A stretch of DNA of 64,000 bases from Cynocephalus volans. Taxonomy: Eukaryota > Chordata > Mammalia > Dermoptera > Cynocephalidae. A model generated the notes under the pieces. That model was not told the DNA's origin and did no database searches. It saw nothing but the letters and a program-made list of their open reading frames with translations. Location of the stretch: contig NC_084462.1 of assembly GCF_027409185.1 (NCBI RefSeq), positions 25,271,577-25,335,576 on the forward strand, given 5' to 3'. The translations under genes were made by a program, and so were the position numbers. Positions 32,960-44,950 of the stretch are shown here, one piece after another (the stretch's first letter is position 1; each line of letters begins with the position of its first letter).

Positions 32960-33850
32960 AAACTGAATTTTCAATTTTATTTTATTTTTAACAACTTTAT
33001 GAACATGAATTTCATGTCATAAATTTCACCCACTTCAAGTGCACAGTTTTTAGTAACTTTATCAAGTGGTGCGAACACCACCATAAATCAGTTTTAGAAC
33101 ATTTTCATCCCCGCAATAAGATTCCTCCTGCCCCTTGACATTAATCCCTGTTCTCACCCCCAGCCTGAGGCAACCCCCAATCTACTTTCTGCCTTTATAA
33201 ATTCACCTTTTTTGGACATTTTATATAAATGGAATCATGCAATATGTGGTCTCTTTCTCTCCCTCTTTTTTTTTTTGTGGGTGGCCAGTATGGGGATCTG
33301 AACCCATGACCTTGGTGTCACAAGGCTGTGCTCTAACCAGCTGGGCTAACTGGCTAGCCCCTTGCGGCCTCTTATGTCTGCATTTCTTCACTGTTGCATG
33401 TTTTTGAAGTCCATTAATAACATAGTTTGTTCCAGTAGTTTGTCCCTTTTTATTGCTGAATAGTTCTGTAAATAAATATAAACCAATACATTATATAAGT
33501 AAAACCAAATATCTTATTTTGTTTATCCATTCATTCATTGATGGGCATTTGTTTACACTTTTTGGCTGTTATGAATAATGCTTCTATGAACATTTTTGTA
33601 CAAGTTTTTGTGTGAACATATGCTTTCAATTCTCTTAGGTAAATATGTAGGAGTGGAGTTGCTGGATCATAGGGTAACTTTACATTTAACCTTTTGAGAA
33701 ACTTCCAAACTGTTTTCCAAAGTTTCTGAACCATTTTACGTCCCTACAAGCCAGAGGACTCTTGTTTCTTCATACCCTTAAGTTTGTTTCATTTTAATTA
33801 ATTGAAATTTAAGTAGTCAGATGTGGTTAGTGGCTACTGTATTACATAGA
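32960..33850 (-). mobile_element. Old L1 3' end, antisense
   Basis: AAGTGCACAGTTTTTAGTAA, GTTTATCCATTCATTCATTG and TGCTGGATCATAGGGTAACT match the reverse strand of the L1M 3' UTR/ORF2 end. Interrupted by the SINE at 33,267-33,361. Confidence 0.7.
33267..33361 (-). mobile_element. tRNA-Ile-like SINE monomer
   Basis: Poly-T, then GTGGGTGGCCAGTATGGGGA, ending GGGCTAACTGGCTAGCCC. Confidence 0.8.
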
Positions 33851-35294
33851 GCAGCATCTTATTAGCATCACGTTTGTATTTTAAATTGCTCTGAAAGGTG
33901 TGAGAAGGGAGGATGGGATCCTACTCTTACAGCAGTGTGATCTGTATCGAAGTGACACCCACAACTTCATCACCATTTCTCCAAGTGCACCCAGTGAAGA
34001 CATAGCACAAACCACTGACGTCGCTTCTTCTCCCGCTGTCTCTGTCACAGCCATGCAAGGTCCACCAGGGGTACCTCCCATCAAAGCCCCCCTGAGTAGA
34101 AGACCTTTTTCTGTGTCTTCAAAAACTGCGTATGTTCCTTACCCGCAATGGTGATCACATGGCTCCAGGAAATTAGCAACATCCAGAGTTAGCCTCATTT
34201 ATTCTTCAATTTTTCCCAAGGGGGAAAAAAAATCCAATTCAATCACGGCCTCTGCCACAGCTCACTATAGGAGACACACTCATGATTAAAAGTACCTCTT
34301 TTAAACCAACTTAACAGATGTTTTATCAACAGTTGCCATTACCACATCTCCTTATGCCCCCTAGTCTGTCGAAAACAACTCAGAATGTTTTTCCTTCTAT
34401 TTTCACTGACCTAACCACATAAAAATGAGCTAGTACTACCCCTGCACTTGCTGCAACGTCGCTCTGGGAATATAACATGTGAATATCCACATCTTCAGGC
34501 AAAAAATCCTTAAATTTTTTTATCCATAATTCCAACTTCCATCACCTCTTTCCCACTGTTCCAACTACAGACGTAACGACTACTAACTTTTTGCTCTCCA
34601 TGAAGGTTCCCGCTGTGAGGACTGCCTTTTTTCCACCAGGCACACCTCTTCTGGGATAGCCTTTGTGACACTCTTTTTTTCCCCTTCTTTGATAAGTCTT
34701 CTCCTGCTGTCAGCAGTGCATTAACATCCCCAACTGTCATTTACCTCACCCTCATTAACACGGGGGCCTTTTCAATCATGTCACCAACACCACAATGATT
34801 ATTATCACTTCTCCCACTGTTCTAAGAGCAGAAATGAAGGCCCCCGTGCCACCGTCTCACCCATAACAGCCACTATGCAAAAAACTTTTTCACCTTCTTC
34901 CGCCCATTAATCCTGCCCCTCATTCTCCCACAGCTACACTGAAAACAGTCACAGCTTCACCCGTTCTTTTCCCACTACCACTACCAACACATTCACAGCA
35001 CCCTAACAGTCACCACCTCTTCTTTCTCTGTCGCAACATAGAAAAATTGAGACTAAGCTCTCCCCACCAATTCTTTATTCCCCATTCCTGGTGACCCTCC
35101 TGCAGCTACGGGAGTTTCAAAAACAACTGCCAAATCCTCTTCCATCACTGCCACTGTGACGGTGCTGCCCACAGATATCCACAACTTCTCTCCTGTTCTC
35201 CCACTACAGTGTCAGCCGAGTGTTCATATCTCATCACTCTCAAATCATGGCAAAACTCTCACCCGCCATTTCTCTTAGTGCCTCCTCTCCAAAC

Positions 35295-35317
35295 AACAAC
35301 AACAACAACAACAAACC
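35295..35317. repeat. (CAA)n microsatellite
   Basis: Seven to eight CAA units within the mucin-like relic. Confidence 0.9.
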
Positions 35318-35459
35318 AGAAAATGTCATCTACAATTGATGTTCCAATGTTGTAAGCATGAAAACGGAGCAAGGCTGTCCCCATCTACAATTCCCCTCTT
35401 CACAGCAATTTTGTCTATCATGATCATCACCCCTTCTCCGCTGCAATCAGTACGTGGAC

Positions 35460-35862
35460 TGTATTAGTCCGTTTGTGTCACTATAACAGAAATCCCCAAG
35501 ACTGGGTAATTTATAAAGAACAGAGGTTTATTTGGCTTATGATTGGGGAAAGCTGCATCTGGCACGGGCCTCAGGCTGCTTCTACTCATGACAGAAAGTG
35601 GCAGGCAGCCGGCAGGTACAAGCAGATCACATGGTGAGAGGAAGCAAGACAGAGCAAGAGGAGGTGCCAGAGTCTTTTAAACAACCAGCTCTCACAGGAA
35701 CTAATAGAGCGAAAACTCACTCAATAATCCCCCCACCTAGGGAGAGCATTAATCCATTCATGAGGGATCCATCCCCATGACTCAATCAGTTTCCAACACT
35801 GCTACATTATGGATTACATTTACGCATGAGTTCTGGGAGGACAATACATCCAAACTCCATCA
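35460..35862 (-). mobile_element. MaLR (THE1/MST-like) solo LTR
   Basis: TGTATTAGTCCGTTTGTGTC ... ATACATCCAAACTCCATCA on the reverse strand. TGGAC is duplicated at 35,455-35,459 and 35,864-35,868. Mucin-like sequence continues on both sides. Confidence 0.85.
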
Positions 35863-36344
35863 ATGGACCAAATCCGCACCCTCACTGCCTCTTCTCCTAC
35901 TATTAGGAGTGCGTACACACCACGCCCAGGTGCCACGTCCCCATCTACTGTCCCTGAAACAGAAACAGCTGCTCACAGAGCCAAATCTACCTGACAACAC
36001 CATTACTGAGATCACATACACTTGTAATAGTGGCTTTTCTCCACCAGCCTTCACTGCAGAATGATGTCTACCACTGCCTCACTTCCTCTCCTAGTGCCAC
36101 CATCACATCAAAAACACTGACAAAGAGTGTTAGGCCTTTCCCTACTGTTTCAACTAGAAGAACGGTCACGAGTAACATTCCACTTCTACTACAGTTCCTA
36201 AATTGGGGACCATCCTAGTGGTCTTCTCTATTGACCCTCACATTTGAGATTCATTCACTTCTGACATCCCATGGACATGGGAACACTAAGACACTCTCGA
36301 TTCCCAGGGCCTCTTCTCTCCCCATCAGTATATTCTTTATGCCC

Positions 36345-36772
36345 TGCTATAGGGCAAATGTGTCCCCCAAAAGTTCATGTGTCAGAAACTCGATCTCTGT
36401 TGTAACGGTGTTAAGAGTGTGGGAAATCCAGCTACAGTATTTGAGAGGTGGAAGCTTTAAGAGATGATTGGACCTTGATTGATCCATTCATGGAGTAATG
36501 GGTTCATGGTTTAATGGGTGGTAGTGGATGTGGTCCTGATGGCTTTATAAGGAGAGCCAGTGAGGTTAGCAGTCTTTGATCAGCCTATTTTTGACATGTG
36601 ATACCCTGCGGCACTGTGGAGGGTCTCCTCCCACAAGAAGGCCCTCACCAGATGTGTTCCCTGGACTTTGGACTTCCCAGCCTCTGACACTGTAAGAAAT
36701 AAATTTTGTTTCTCTATAACTTAACCAGTCTCAGGTACTTTGTTATAAGCAACAGAGACAGACTGTTATACA
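36345..36772 (+). mobile_element. MaLR solo LTR
   Basis: GCAAATGTGTCCCCCAAAAG ... GTAAGAAATAAATTTTGTTT ... GTTATAAGCAACAGAGACAG. It is the same subfamily as the outer LTR at 31,637. Confidence 0.8.
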
Positions 36773-36866
36773 CACATAACAATGATCACACTTCTCTCCT
36801 CTCTTACCCACCAAACAGTGGCCCAAACGAACCATCTCACCTACAACTACCTCTTTGGTTATATAT

Positions 36867-37635
36867 TGCTACAGGGCACACTCAGCGCCTGGCCAAGGCT
36901 CCCCCAGATTGATACCAAACTCACAGGTCTGGCTGCCTGCCTCCAGACAAAAGCAAAACAACCAAAAGTCAAATGTTGGTGAAAATGGAAGTCAGCTTTT
37001 ATTCAGGAATACCGGTGACGTGAGGAGAGATGTGAGGCTCACCCATCTCTCTGGTAAACCTGAAGGAGAACGGCCAGACTAAAGCCATCTCCAAGACTCA
37101 GGTTTACTGAGGGGTTTTTAAAGAGGGGGGTGAGGGAATGGAATGTAGGAAATGAAATGTAGGAGGGAGGGGAATGTGAGCTCCAAGGGGTCCATGTCTA
37201 AATCAAGTACAAGGTCTTGCCAAGGCCTCAGCTGGTTTCTGTTCTTATCTTTGTTGTTATTGCAGGGCTCTGCAAGATTTTGATTTGCTCCCAAGTAGAA
37301 TCAACTCTTCTGCGAAGTCTTTTGCATAGTTTCGCTTCACAGAGCTCTGGCTGACTTGGCTGGTACCCAAGGTCAGCTTCCAGTCATTTGGCCTTGATCA
37401 CTTCTCAAAACTCTACGAGTCTCAAAGAACTGTTAGCTTTGCAAAGTATTGATTAGCTTCTCAGCCTTGTTTTCCTATTTGGCAAGCAAGATAAGAAAGG
37501 CAGGGGGTGGGAAGAAAGAGTGGAGAGAAAAAAAATCCTCCTTTTTAACTGCCCCTCCCCCACGTCTCTGCAGTCCAGGCAGTTTTAGGTCCCAAGGTGG
37601 CTTCAGTCCTGCTCACTCCAACAATATCACTTAGT
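36867..37635 (-). mobile_element. Probable ERV solo LTR, antisense
   Basis: Read on the minus strand it contains CCTGAATAAAAGCTGACTTC (poly-A signal) with a TTTAAAAACC TATA-like site upstream, the order expected of an LTR. The boundaries are approximate and the family is not recognised. 37,636-38,130 holds further unclassified sequence. Confidence 0.5.
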
Positions 37636-38135
37636 GGTTTTGGCTGTGAGTTAAGAAAATCATGACTCCAGTTGGCTTAAGTATTAAGGAAATGCATTCT
37701 CTCATAAGGAGTCCAGAGACAGGTAAGCTCTAGGAGCAATAAAGTCAGTGGCTCAGTGATTTCACCAAGGCCCAGGTTCTCACCGTGTCTCCTCTTTGCC
37801 ATCCACCTCTCTGCCTTTGCTCTCAGGCTGAAAGTAGGGAATGAATCAGAATGGGAGAGCTGCAGAGGAACAAGAGGAACAATCCTTCCTGTGTCTTTTT
37901 CTTAGATGCTGGAGACCATTTCCCAGAAGCCTCCCAGCAGATTTTTCCTCGCCATTTTATGGATTAGAACTGTGTCCCATGCACATTCCTAAATTGGTCA
38001 CTGGCAGGGGGATGGGATGGCCATGACTGGCTTAGACTCGTCAGGATCTACTCACGGACTTGGGATGGGCTCGCCTTCCCGAGTCACATTGACTATGGGA
38101 AGAAAAGAGGAGTTCTGTTAGAAAGGAATAAGGAG

Positions 38136-38324
38136 GGGCCGGCCCGTGGCTCACTCAGGAGAGTGTGGTGCTGACAACACCAAGGCCACAGGTTCGGATC
38201 CCTATATGGGAATGGCCGGTTAGCTCACTTGGGAGAGCGTGGTGCTGACAACACCAAGTCAAGGGTTAAGATCCCCTTACCGGTCATCTTCAAAAACAAG
38301 AAAAAAAAAAAGAAAAGAAAAAAA
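38136..38324 (+). mobile_element. tRNA-Ile-like SINE dimer (near-complete)
   Basis: GGGGCCGGCCCGTGGCTCAC ... ATGGCCGGTTAGCTCACTTG ... TTACCGGTCATC plus an A-rich tail. The duplication is AAAGGAATAAGG. This is the best local reference for the dimer. Confidence 0.9.
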
Positions 38325-38548
38325 AAAGAAAGGAATAAGGGCGGGATGGATGCTTGATAAACAACCAACGGCCCACTATAGGTATTTTATTGTCAATACC
38401 ATAAATTTTTCCCCAGATCCCTCATTCTAGGAATTCCATACACAACTAACATTACTGTCACTCCCACTATCTCTAGTGCCTTGACAATTTGGCAACTACC
38501 CTCCAAATTACTTATACTTTTTTTGACAATTAAACAATAGCTAGTCTC

Positions 38549-38740
38549 TGGGCTGACCCCGTGGCTCACTCGGGAGAGTGCGGCGCTGGGAGCGCAGCGG
38601 CGCTCCCGCTGCGGGTTCGGATCCTATATAGGGATGGCCGGTGCACTCACTGGCTGAGCACGGTGTGGGCGACGCCAGGCCAAGGGTTGCGATCCCCTTA
38701 CCGGTCACAAAAAAGCAAAGCAAAACAAAACAAAACAAAA
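38549..38740 (+). mobile_element. SINE dimer, GC-hairpin subfamily
   Basis: Dimer ending CCCCTTACCGGTCAC plus a CAAAA tail. The anticodon-arm region of the first unit is replaced by a perfect hairpin, GGGAGCGC/GCGCTCCC (38,588-38,607). AAACAATAGCTAGT flanks both ends. Confidence 0.85.
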
Positions 38741-39159
38741 CAATAGCTAGTACTACTACCACCTCTCTTAGAATTCCTAGGATGAAAATGACTTAAAACA
38801 CGAGTTTTTCTGATTTTTCTTTAATAAGACATACCTATGAGGGTATCTGTTGCCTTTGGCTGTCAGACACACAAACATCCAGTCTCATTTAGGGAAATCT
38901 TTCTATAAAGTTAAAAAATTTTTTTTCTTCCTTTCTTTTCTTTTCTTCTTTTTGTTTCGCATTTGGGATTATCTGAAGATGGGCGGGAATCACAGCTTCG
39001 CCTGCCCTCATGGAAACTGAATGGAGAAGCATAGAGGCCCCTTCTGGTTCTCTGGCAGCTGGAGCGTGGGCTCAAGACCCAAACATGGCCAATGAAGCAT
39101 TCACCTCTGAAATGATTGTTGCAAAAAGCAGAAGATTGTTTAGAAATTCACTCTGGCCA

Positions 39160-39231
39160 TTGCTAGGTTCGGTGAGACAGAGAAGAGAGAGAGACCCGAG
39201 CCACGTGCCATTTCAGCCAAAAGCTTTATTC

Positions 39232-39262
<31 letters not shown>

Positions 39263-39930
39263 TGACCGGTAAGGGGATCTCAACCCTTGGCTTGGTGTTG
39301 TCAGCACCACGCTCAGCCAGTGAGCAAACCGGCCATCCCTATATAGGATCCGAACCCATGGCCTTGGTGTTATCAGCACCACACTCTACCGAGTGAGCCA
39401 CAGGCCGGCCTCCAAAAGCTTTATTCTGATAATGTGGAGGGGAGACTGAGCTAGATCAGTTCCTCCAAACCCAGGAAGGCAGGAGGTTTATAAGACTTTT
39501 AGGGAGGGTTCTGACAGAGTAATGGGCAATTTCTAAATCAGTGGTGACACAGCCCTTGTGATGCAATGACATCTGGTTGGTTAGGGCATAGGCTCTTAAT
39601 AGCCACTATCTTAGTACAAAGCATTTCTGCCAGAAGCCAGCTAAACACAGCCCACAAGACATTCCTTTGGTGATAATGGTAATGTTTACCCCTTCCCAGG
39701 AGAGGAATCTCAGTTCCTGGAGCAGAAAAGGGAAAGGGGAGGGGGAGAAGGGGGAAGGTTGCTTAACCTGCCTGTACCTATGTTAAGTTAGCCACATGGC
39801 CTAATAGCCATGAAAGTGGGAGCAGCATGTAATGTCTCGGTCCAAGGCTGGCACTGGTGCTGGTGCTGGTGGAGGGTAAAGAAGCAGTTAAGCACATGGG
39901 GCATGATTTTGGCCATAGTCCCAGCCACCT
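39160..39930 (-). mobile_element. ERV1-like solo LTR, antisense, split by SINE
   Basis: On the minus strand it has CTTATAAACC (TATA, about 39,490), AGAATAAAGCTTTT (poly-A signal, about 39,415-39,428) and a CTCTCTCTTCTCTGTCTCAC U5-like segment. This is the usual promoter-to-poly-A layout. The SINE at 39,233-39,411 sits at the poly-A signal. The outer ends are approximate. Confidence 0.6.
39233..39411 (-). mobile_element. tRNA-Ile-like SINE dimer
   Basis: Poly-T, then GATGACCGGTAAGGGGATCT, ending GAGCCACAGGCCGGCC. CCAAAAGCTTTATTCT is duplicated at both ends. Confidence 0.9.
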
Positions 39931-40809
39931 AAATCACCTGAGCTACTTAATAACATTCCAATGAACACATTTTCTGCTTATGTTAGTCAGAGTTGGTTTC
40001 TGTTCTTTGCGGCCAAGGACACTGATGCAAAAATTGAGCCCAGGGAGTAAGGTGTAGACAACAGATGCTCAGGAGATGGAGGAATTTGGGATTGGTTATG
40101 TGCCTAGTTGGGGGGAAGGCATTGAAAACCCAGTCAGTAAGGTATTAAGGGGTAGAATTGGTATCATGCAGTGATAGAATAGCAAATCAAATAATCACCA
40201 GTGGTCACTGGGTATGAACTGCCTACCGAAGGCAAGATTTGGGGGGACAAAGTGGCCACAATAAAAGAATGGTAAAAGGTGCATGAGGGAATGTGCGGTT
40301 GGGGGTGACTGTTTTCAACAGGGTGATGCAGCTTGGAGAAAAAGAAGGACAAACTCAAATCCCTAAAATTTTGACTCAAGGCATGGATTGAGACTCAGAG
40401 AGTCTCTGTGACTTTATCTCTTGTAGCCCCATGGCTGAGACAGCCAAAGCCCAAAAGCACAGTTTATCCTGTGATTGCCAGATTACATCAGTTGAATCTC
40501 ACAGTTTCGCCAGATCTCCTGCGTGTGAGTCAGGTGCTGATGAGGAAGGAGTGGGATCTTCCCCAGAGCCCTCCTTTTGAACCAAAGCAGCCTCGCCTCC
40601 CTTTCCTGATAGGGCTGTTTCCCTTTGCCTGAAAACATGGTAACTCCCTGCACTCTCGTGTGCCCTACTCCTACCACTCCATGTCTCAGACCTACAAACC
40701 CACCCTGCCCGAGGGAGCCAATTACAAAGTGTGTAGAAAAAATGAACTGTTTTCCCTCCACTCTCATACTACAACGCAGGATGCTTCTATGACCAGATAT
40801 GTGTGGTCT
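39931..40809. other. Intergenic, nothing classified
   Basis: No gene recognised. It may hold further LTR or internal ERV material that I cannot name. Confidence 0.4.
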
Positions 40810-41560
40810 CTCCCCCACTCCCTGACACACACACAAAGCAAGCCATCAGTCCTGCAGTGGACAACAGTTGGGTGTCCTCTAATTCAATTCAGTTCTGACA
40901 CCATTTACCTGGAAATAGTATCAGATGCACCAGTTGAGGACTCAGTCCCACAAGACTGTCCCCACTTTCAAATGTTTCACCCGTGCTTCTGACCAACCAG
41001 TTATAAATTGGGGTTCCCACGACTCCCTCCTTGAGTTTGATTAATTTGCTAAAGTGGCTCATAGAACTCAGGGAAACACTTATTTAGGTTTGCCAATTTG
41101 TCATAAGGGATATTGCAAAGGATACAGATGAAGACACGTGCAGGGTAAGGTGTGGGGGAGGGGTGTGGAGTTTCCATGCCTTCCCCAGGTGTACACCTTC
41201 CAGGAACCTCCACCTGTTCAGCTATCTCTGAGCTCCCTGAACCTAGCCTTTTAGCTTTTTATGGAAGCTTCATTACCTAGGCATGATTGATTAAATCATT
41301 GGCCACTGGTGATCAACTTAACCATTAGCCCCTCTCCCCTCCTTGGAGGTTGCAGGTGGGGCTGAAAGTCCCAACTCTATAATCCTACCATGGTCTTTCT
41401 GATGACCAGCTCCCATCCCAAAGCTTCCTAGGGACTGCCAGTCATCAGTCAACTCATTAGCATACAAAAGACACTTATTATTTTTGAGATTCCAAGGGTT
41501 TTAGGAATTATATGGCAGAAAATGAGGGTGAAGAACAAATAAATATTCCACAATATCACA
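40810..41560 (-). mobile_element. MLT2-type ERVL LTR, antisense
   Basis: CTCAGTCCCACAAGACTG, GACCAACCAGTTATAAATTG, AAAGTGGCTCATAGAACTCA and CATTAGCATACAAAAGACAC are the reverse complement of the MLT2 layout seen at 24,750. Confidence 0.8.
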
Positions 41561-42960
41561 CAAAGCCATATCTGTCAGAGAAGACTGTACAGCAAAAGAA
41601 ACACAAGATTTTGTTAATTTTTATCTGTAAATATGAAGAATATGTATGAAAGATTCTGAAAGTCCCAAACCAAGAAGAAATGAGCATAATTTTAAATCAG
41701 GCTGAATCTATTGACGTGGACCCACTACCTAGAACTTATGGATTCTCTCATCTGACTTAAGAGGCAGGGAGTAGTTTTAATTGCTTAGCTAGTCATAAGG
41801 ATGCTGAATTCAATGTAGTCCGTGCTAAATGAGATTGAGAAGCCAAAAATATGAGCTCTCTGATTCTGGGGACCTGGGAGGATCCTGCAATGTGAGGAGT
41901 TAGTAGACAGATAGCAGAGTCTGCACGGTTATCACAATGGCCAGACCCACAAAGATACCACCTTCGATAGTGGCTGACTGATCATGAGGCTCGTTACTCC
42001 AAACAATGTGGCAGCCAAAAGAGACCCTGCAACTATTTTCTTTGTGTAACTGGAAATACCCTCAAGGCCACCACTGTAGACAGTTACAGCTGCTGATTCA
42101 CCCGATTCACAGACCCAGATCCCCTTCGAATGATGGGGGCTGGGTTCACATTAAGAAGAATCCTGCAATAACCTCCACAGGTAGAGACTGTAAATCTCCC
42201 TCTTTGCCTTCATTGAAGGGACCTATGAACAAATATGCAGGAAATTACTCACTAAGAAAAGGTAAATACTCAGACTTTCTGGGAGTATTGACACTGGTTG
42301 TAAGCGAAAACTATTCCTTGACCTACTATCAGATGGGCTTCTAAGACTCACGATAAATGGAATTTTATTCCGAGTTTGCCTCGTTATAGGCCCCCGAGCC
42401 CAAACTTCTCATTGTCATTATACCAGTATCTATGTGTAAAATGGACACCAATAACCTCACCACCTGGCAGAGTCCACACATTGGTTCCTTGACCTCTAGA
42501 TTCAAAAATATGTTAGAACTAGACAAGAGGAAGCCCCTTCCCCCTGTCAAAATAGTGAGCCAAAAGCAATTCTGCATTGTTGAGTTATAGAAACTGATAC
42601 AACCAAAAGATTAGAAAGATGGAGGGGTGGTGATTTCTATCATATTACCACTGACTCTTCTGTTTGGTCAGGGCAGAAGATGCCTGGGCTTTGGAAGATA
42701 ACAGTGGATCATTAGGGATTATTTGGTTTATTGAGTTATTGAATTGGTGACCTCAAATGTACCTTGTGTTCCTGATGTGGTCTTTCTGGAGCCAGTCAGT
42801 ACAGGTCCTGAAACCTTATTTTGCCTTTCTAACCCCTTTCTGTTCTGTTCATTCAACCTTTTTCCTCCCAACCTCAATAATCAATGGTCACAACCTGATA
42901 ATATTCTTGTGGACTTCTCTCCAATCTCATTTTTCATTTGTGGACATATATGTCTTTTTT
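41561..42960. other. Possible ERVL internal relic
   Basis: 42,600-42,745 has phrases reminiscent of ERVL pol (TGGAAGATAACAGTGGATC). It is too diverged for a firm call, and no open frame remains. The rest is not recognised. Confidence 0.3.
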
Positions 42961-43030
42961 ATTTTACAGAATGAGTTCATACTGTATATGTGCCTCTGTT
43001 TCTTTCTCTCCTTATTTAAAATACTTAATG

Positions 43031-43042
43031 GATAATATATAA

Positions 43043-43108
<66 letters not shown>

Positions 43109-43352
43109 CCGGGGTGGGGGGGAAGAAGATATAACAACCACAATTACTTGAAGTTGATACGACAAGCAAACAGAAAGGACATTGTTGGGGAGGAGGGAGG
43201 AGAGGGTGGAGGGAGGGAGGTTTGGGTAAGGGGCAACAATAATCAACCACAATGTATATTGACAAAATAAAATTAAAAAAAATAATAAACTTAAAAAAAA
43301 ATAAAAAATAAACCTCATCTAATTAGTTAGAACCAAAAAAAAAAAAAAAAAA
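43031..43352 (+). mobile_element. Young L1, severely 5'-truncated
   Basis: It holds only the 3' UTR: a (CA)n tract (43,048-43,106), a G-rich run, AACCACAATTACTTGAAGTT, a GGAGGGAGG tract, AATAAA-rich DNA and poly-A. ACTTAATG is duplicated at 43,023-43,030 and 43,353-43,360. Confidence 0.85.
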
Positions 43353-43399
43353 ACTTAATGCAAATACTTTCAAGCTACTTGTCATAAATCTAACACATT

Positions 43400-43860
43400 T
43401 TTCTTAATAGCCACATAATATTTTGTTGTAATCATTCCACAATTTATTCAACCATTCCCTTATTGATGAGGCTTTATTTTCTGATTTTTTAAAATCACTA
43501 CAAAGATCATAGTACACAGCTTTGTACACGAACCCTTCTATATTATTGATTTTATTTTTTCAGAACAGTGTCCCAGGAGTGGGATGGCTGTGTGGAAGGG
43601 TATGTGTAATTTTTATTTTAATTGTCAGATTTCTCTCAGCAAAAGCTGAAAAATTCCTATTTCTCTACCAGCAACGTGTGAGTAACTTTTCATTCAAATT
43701 TTCACTAATAGTACTTGTCACGCTCTTTTGCAGTTTGCCAGTCTGATGGGTATAAAGTGATTTCTTTCTGTTATTTTAATTTGGATTTCTCTCCCACTAG
43801 GAGATGAACTATTCTCATATGTTTATTGGCTATTCAAATTGGCTTATTCTTCATCTCCCA
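43400..43860 (-). mobile_element. Old L1 relic, antisense
   Basis: CCCAGGAGTGGGATGGCTGT and AGTCTGATGGGTATAAAGTG resemble reverse-strand L1M 3' sequence. Confidence 0.55.
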
Positions 43861-44093
43861 CCCTCCCTTCCTCCTTCCCTTCCTTCCTTCCACTATGAGT
43901 GCAGAAATTCCTAATTAATTAATTATTCTTGAGCAATACATGTATAAAATATATCACAATGTGGATTACAACATACCGAATATGGTTTAATGGATAATAG
44001 GAGTCTGTGAAAAATACTGTGTAAAAGATTATTCTTGACATAACAAAGAAGCGTCCCCCAAAACCTATCGATGCCCTTAGCTTTATGATTTAC

Positions 44094-44432
44094 TGTGATG
44101 GTTTGAATTTTTGAGTTTCCCCAAAATCCATGTGTTGAAATCCTAACCTACAAGGTGATGACGTAAGCAGTTGGTGGCCTTTGGGAAGTGATTGGGCAAT
44201 GGGGGCAGAATCTACAGGAATGGAATTAGTGCTCTCATTAAAGAGACCTTTGTCCTTCCACCATGTGAGCTAGAAGTCACCGTCTGTAAGCCAGAAGGCG
44301 GCCCTCCCCAGACACCAAATCTGCCTTGATCTTTGACTTCCCAGCCTCTAAAACTATGAGAATAAATTTCTGTTGTTTATGAGCTATTCAGTTTATGGTA
44401 TCTTGTTATACCAGCCTAAACAGACTAAGACA
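44094..44432 (+). mobile_element. MLT1-type MaLR solo LTR
   Basis: TGTGATGGTTTGAATTTTTG ... CCTTCCACCATGTGAGC ... GAATAAATTTCTGTTGTTTA ... CAGACTAAGACA, a full-length sense LTR. Confidence 0.85.
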
Positions 44433-44439
44433 CTGCTTT

Positions 44440-44950
44440 TTTTTTTTTTTTTTGTAATTGCTTTTTATCAGGTTGAGGAACTTCCTTCTATTCCTAGTTT
44501 GCTGAGAATCAGGAATCAATATCAGGAATGGACATTGGATTTTGGGATTTTGTCAAATGTTTTTCATGCATCTATGGAGATGATCATGTGGTTTTTCTTC
44601 TTTAGTCTGTTGATAAGGTAAATTACATTAATTGATTTTCAAATGTTGAACCAGCCACGCATTCCTGGGATTAACCCCACTTGCTCATGATGTATTATTT
44701 TTATATAGTGCTAAATTTTATTTGCTAATATTTTGTTGAGGATTTTTGCATCGATATTCATTAGGGATATTGGTCTGTAATTTTCTTGTAAGTTCTTTGT
44801 CTGGTTTTGGTATCTGAGTAATGTTTGGCTCATAAATTGAGTTGGGAGGTGTTCCATCTTCTATTTTTCAGAAGAATTTGTGCATAACTAGTATTACTTC
44901 TTCCTTAAATGTTTGCTAGAATTCACCAGTGAGGCCATTCAGTCATATTA
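44440..44950 (-). mobile_element. Old L1 ORF2 relic, antisense
   Basis: CTTCCTTCTATTCCTAGTTT, ATGATCATGTGGTTTTTCTT and AACCAGCCACGCATTCCTGG are classic reverse-strand ORF2 sequence. Confidence 0.75.

Larger units (their letters stand above)
33900..38800 (+). pseudogene. Decayed mucin-like (MUC3-type) exon relic
   Basis: Outside the inserted repeats this interval is unusually rich in ACT/ACC/ACA, TCT/TCC and CCA/CCT. In changing plus frames it yields mucin-like peptides: TTDVASSPAVSVTAM (about 34,010), ASSPTIRSAYTPRPGATSPS with PETETAA (about 35,890), NTITEITYT (about 35,995), SPSATITSKTLTKS (about 36,090) and VTPTISSALT (about 38,460). Mucin repeats of the MUC3 type use similar phrases (TTEIT, SPSTVPETET-like). 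Stops and frameshifts occur every 50-150 bases, so it cannot be translated as a mucin. It is cut by MaLR LTRs (35,460; 36,345), another LTR (about 36,867) and SINEs (38,136; 38,549). A relic paralogue of MUC3A, about 16 kb upstream of it, is the simplest reading. Low-complexity composition is the alternative. Confidence 0.5.

Noticed and set aside
42000..42344. Possible further piece of the mucin-like relic
   Set aside because: It contains some Thr/Ser codons, but the composition is not sustained and neighbouring sequence looks more like ERVL material.
42927..43318. Frames with long Cys-Val runs
   Set aside because: Translation of a (CA)n/(GT)n microsatellite.
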